A DNA stretch of 64,000 nucleotides from Croceicoccus pelagius (GTDB lineage: Bacteria; Pseudomonadota; Alphaproteobacteria; Sphingomonadales; Sphingomonadaceae). Shown here piece by piece: positions 63,749 through 64,000 of the stretch (the first letter of the stretch is position 1; each line of letters opens with the position of its first letter). The translations under genes and the position numbers were made by a program. The DNA lies in NCBI RefSeq assembly GCF_001661915.1, contig NZ_LYWY01000034.1, positions 62,001-126,000 of the forward strand, given 5' to 3'. Under the pieces are notes generated by a model, which saw nothing but the letters and a program-made list of their open reading frames with translations, was not told the DNA's origin and made no database searches.

Positions 63749-64000
63749 TCAGCGCTTGCCGAAGCCCGGAATCATGCGGCCCAGTTCGCCATTCTTGTCG
63801 ATGAACTGGTGCTTCAGCGCGCCCAGGATATGCAGGATGATGAGGATCATCATCGGCGTCCAAAGCGCCTTGTGGATGCCGATCACCCACTTCCCCGCTT
63901 CGGGATCGTTCGCGACCGGCAGCGCGAACAGTTCGAAAACGCCGAACATGTCGATGCCGCGCCCGAAGGACGACGTCGCGATCCAGCCGAGCAGCGGAAT
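63749..64000 (-). CDS. cytochrome b561 family protein, C-terminal part
   Basis: Partial gene running off the right edge; 83 codons are visible, stop at 63749-63751. IPLLGWIATSS and WVIGIHKALWTPMMILIILHILGALKHQFIDKNGELGRMIPG are typical of the last two helices of the prokaryotic b561 (YceJ/CybB) family, in which HILGALKHQF contains haem-ligand histidines. An electron carrier in the inner membrane; the substrate partner is not visible. The 5' end is outside the window. Confidence 0.85.
   Translation of the reverse strand: MPLLGWIATSSFGRGIDMFGVFELFALPVANDPEAGKWVIGIHKALWTPMMILIILHILGALKHQFIDKNGELGRMIPGFGKR

Noticed and set aside
1-64000. CRISPR arrays, insertion sequences, prophage genes, rRNA operons
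   Set aside because: No spaced repeats of the right form, transposase or integrase motifs, phage structural genes or rRNA sequence were seen on either strand.

Overview
This 64 kb window is GC-rich chromosomal DNA from an alphaproteobacterium of the order Sphingomonadales (Sphingomonadaceae or Erythrobacteraceae type). The evidence is the circularly permuted two-piece tmRNA with the tag ANDNEALALAA, an Entner-Doudoroff gene cluster, and alphaproteobacterial families such as UPF0262, the zf-CHCC Complex-I-type zinc finger and an NDUFA9-like protein. I see no rRNA operon, insertion sequence, phage or CRISPR array. Gene density is about one per 0.9 kb, and many neighbours overlap as ATGA or TGATG, which suggests translational coupling.

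Layout: 1-3.5 kb is the envelope/vitamin B6/ribosome-maturation cluster lptD(end)-surA-pdxA-rsmA. An orphan HWE/HisKA_2 sensor kinase and malate synthase G (glcB) follow on the minus strand. Divergent from glcB is a three-gene arginine-succinyltransferase operon (M20 hydrolase-astA-astB) that lacks astC, astD and a classical astE. At 11-12.4 kb lie a small membrane protein, the permuted tmRNA with its own promoter, repeated hairpins next to it, and mscL. At 12.6-18.7 kb are lemA, two TPM-domain genes, a Nudix hydrolase, an AmpG-like MFS transporter, YqgE, an ABC ATPase and a zf-CHCC protein. tldD, a possible Tam41-like/diacylglycerol-kinase-like lipid pair, YjbQ and a transglutaminase lead to 24.3 kb.

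At 24.3-31.3 kb is the central carbon cluster zwf-edd-eda followed by a PEP-carboxylase-like gene with unusual active-site motifs; a LacI-type palindrome sits upstream of zwf. 31.3-38 kb carries an SBF-type transporter, argB, lipoproteins, yggT, folD, marC, a LON-domain protein and a thioredoxin-TPR protein. tRNA-Gly(GCC) is at 38.1 kb. 38-45.7 kb holds housekeeping and accessory genes: DUF2785-like, yghU, a GntP permease, dcd, a degenerate-looking GH25 protein, UPF0262, mobA, a GST/FzlA-like protein and an NDUFA9-like protein.

45.8-52.2 kb is a sulfide/persulfide oxidation island: persulfide dioxygenase, two YeeE/YedE halves, a TIGR01244 phosphatase/sulfurtransferase-like protein, a type II sulfide:quinone oxidoreductase and a SulP anion transporter. 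It is transcribed divergently from a peroxiredoxin and a cysteine-free ArsR regulator across an AT-rich inverted repeat. After a 49-codon small gene come a fused LplT-PlsC-acyl-ACP-synthetase, an ACR3 arsenite exporter, a ROK sugar kinase with a divergent LacI repressor and a well-placed operator/promoter, sodC, an MliC-like lipoprotein, ettA, an RcnB-like protein rich in Arg/Asp/Ser, and the 3' end of a cytochrome b561 gene running off the right edge.

Most of the window is ordinary core genome. The points most worth a second look are the PEPC-like protein, the M20-containing AST operon, the cysteine-free ArsR beside the persulfide genes, the Tam41-like/DAG-kinase-like pair, and the repeated hairpins beside tmRNA. 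Starts were chosen from Shine-Dalgarno-like sequences, overlaps and family lengths. All homology calls are from recognition of sequence motifs, with no database search.
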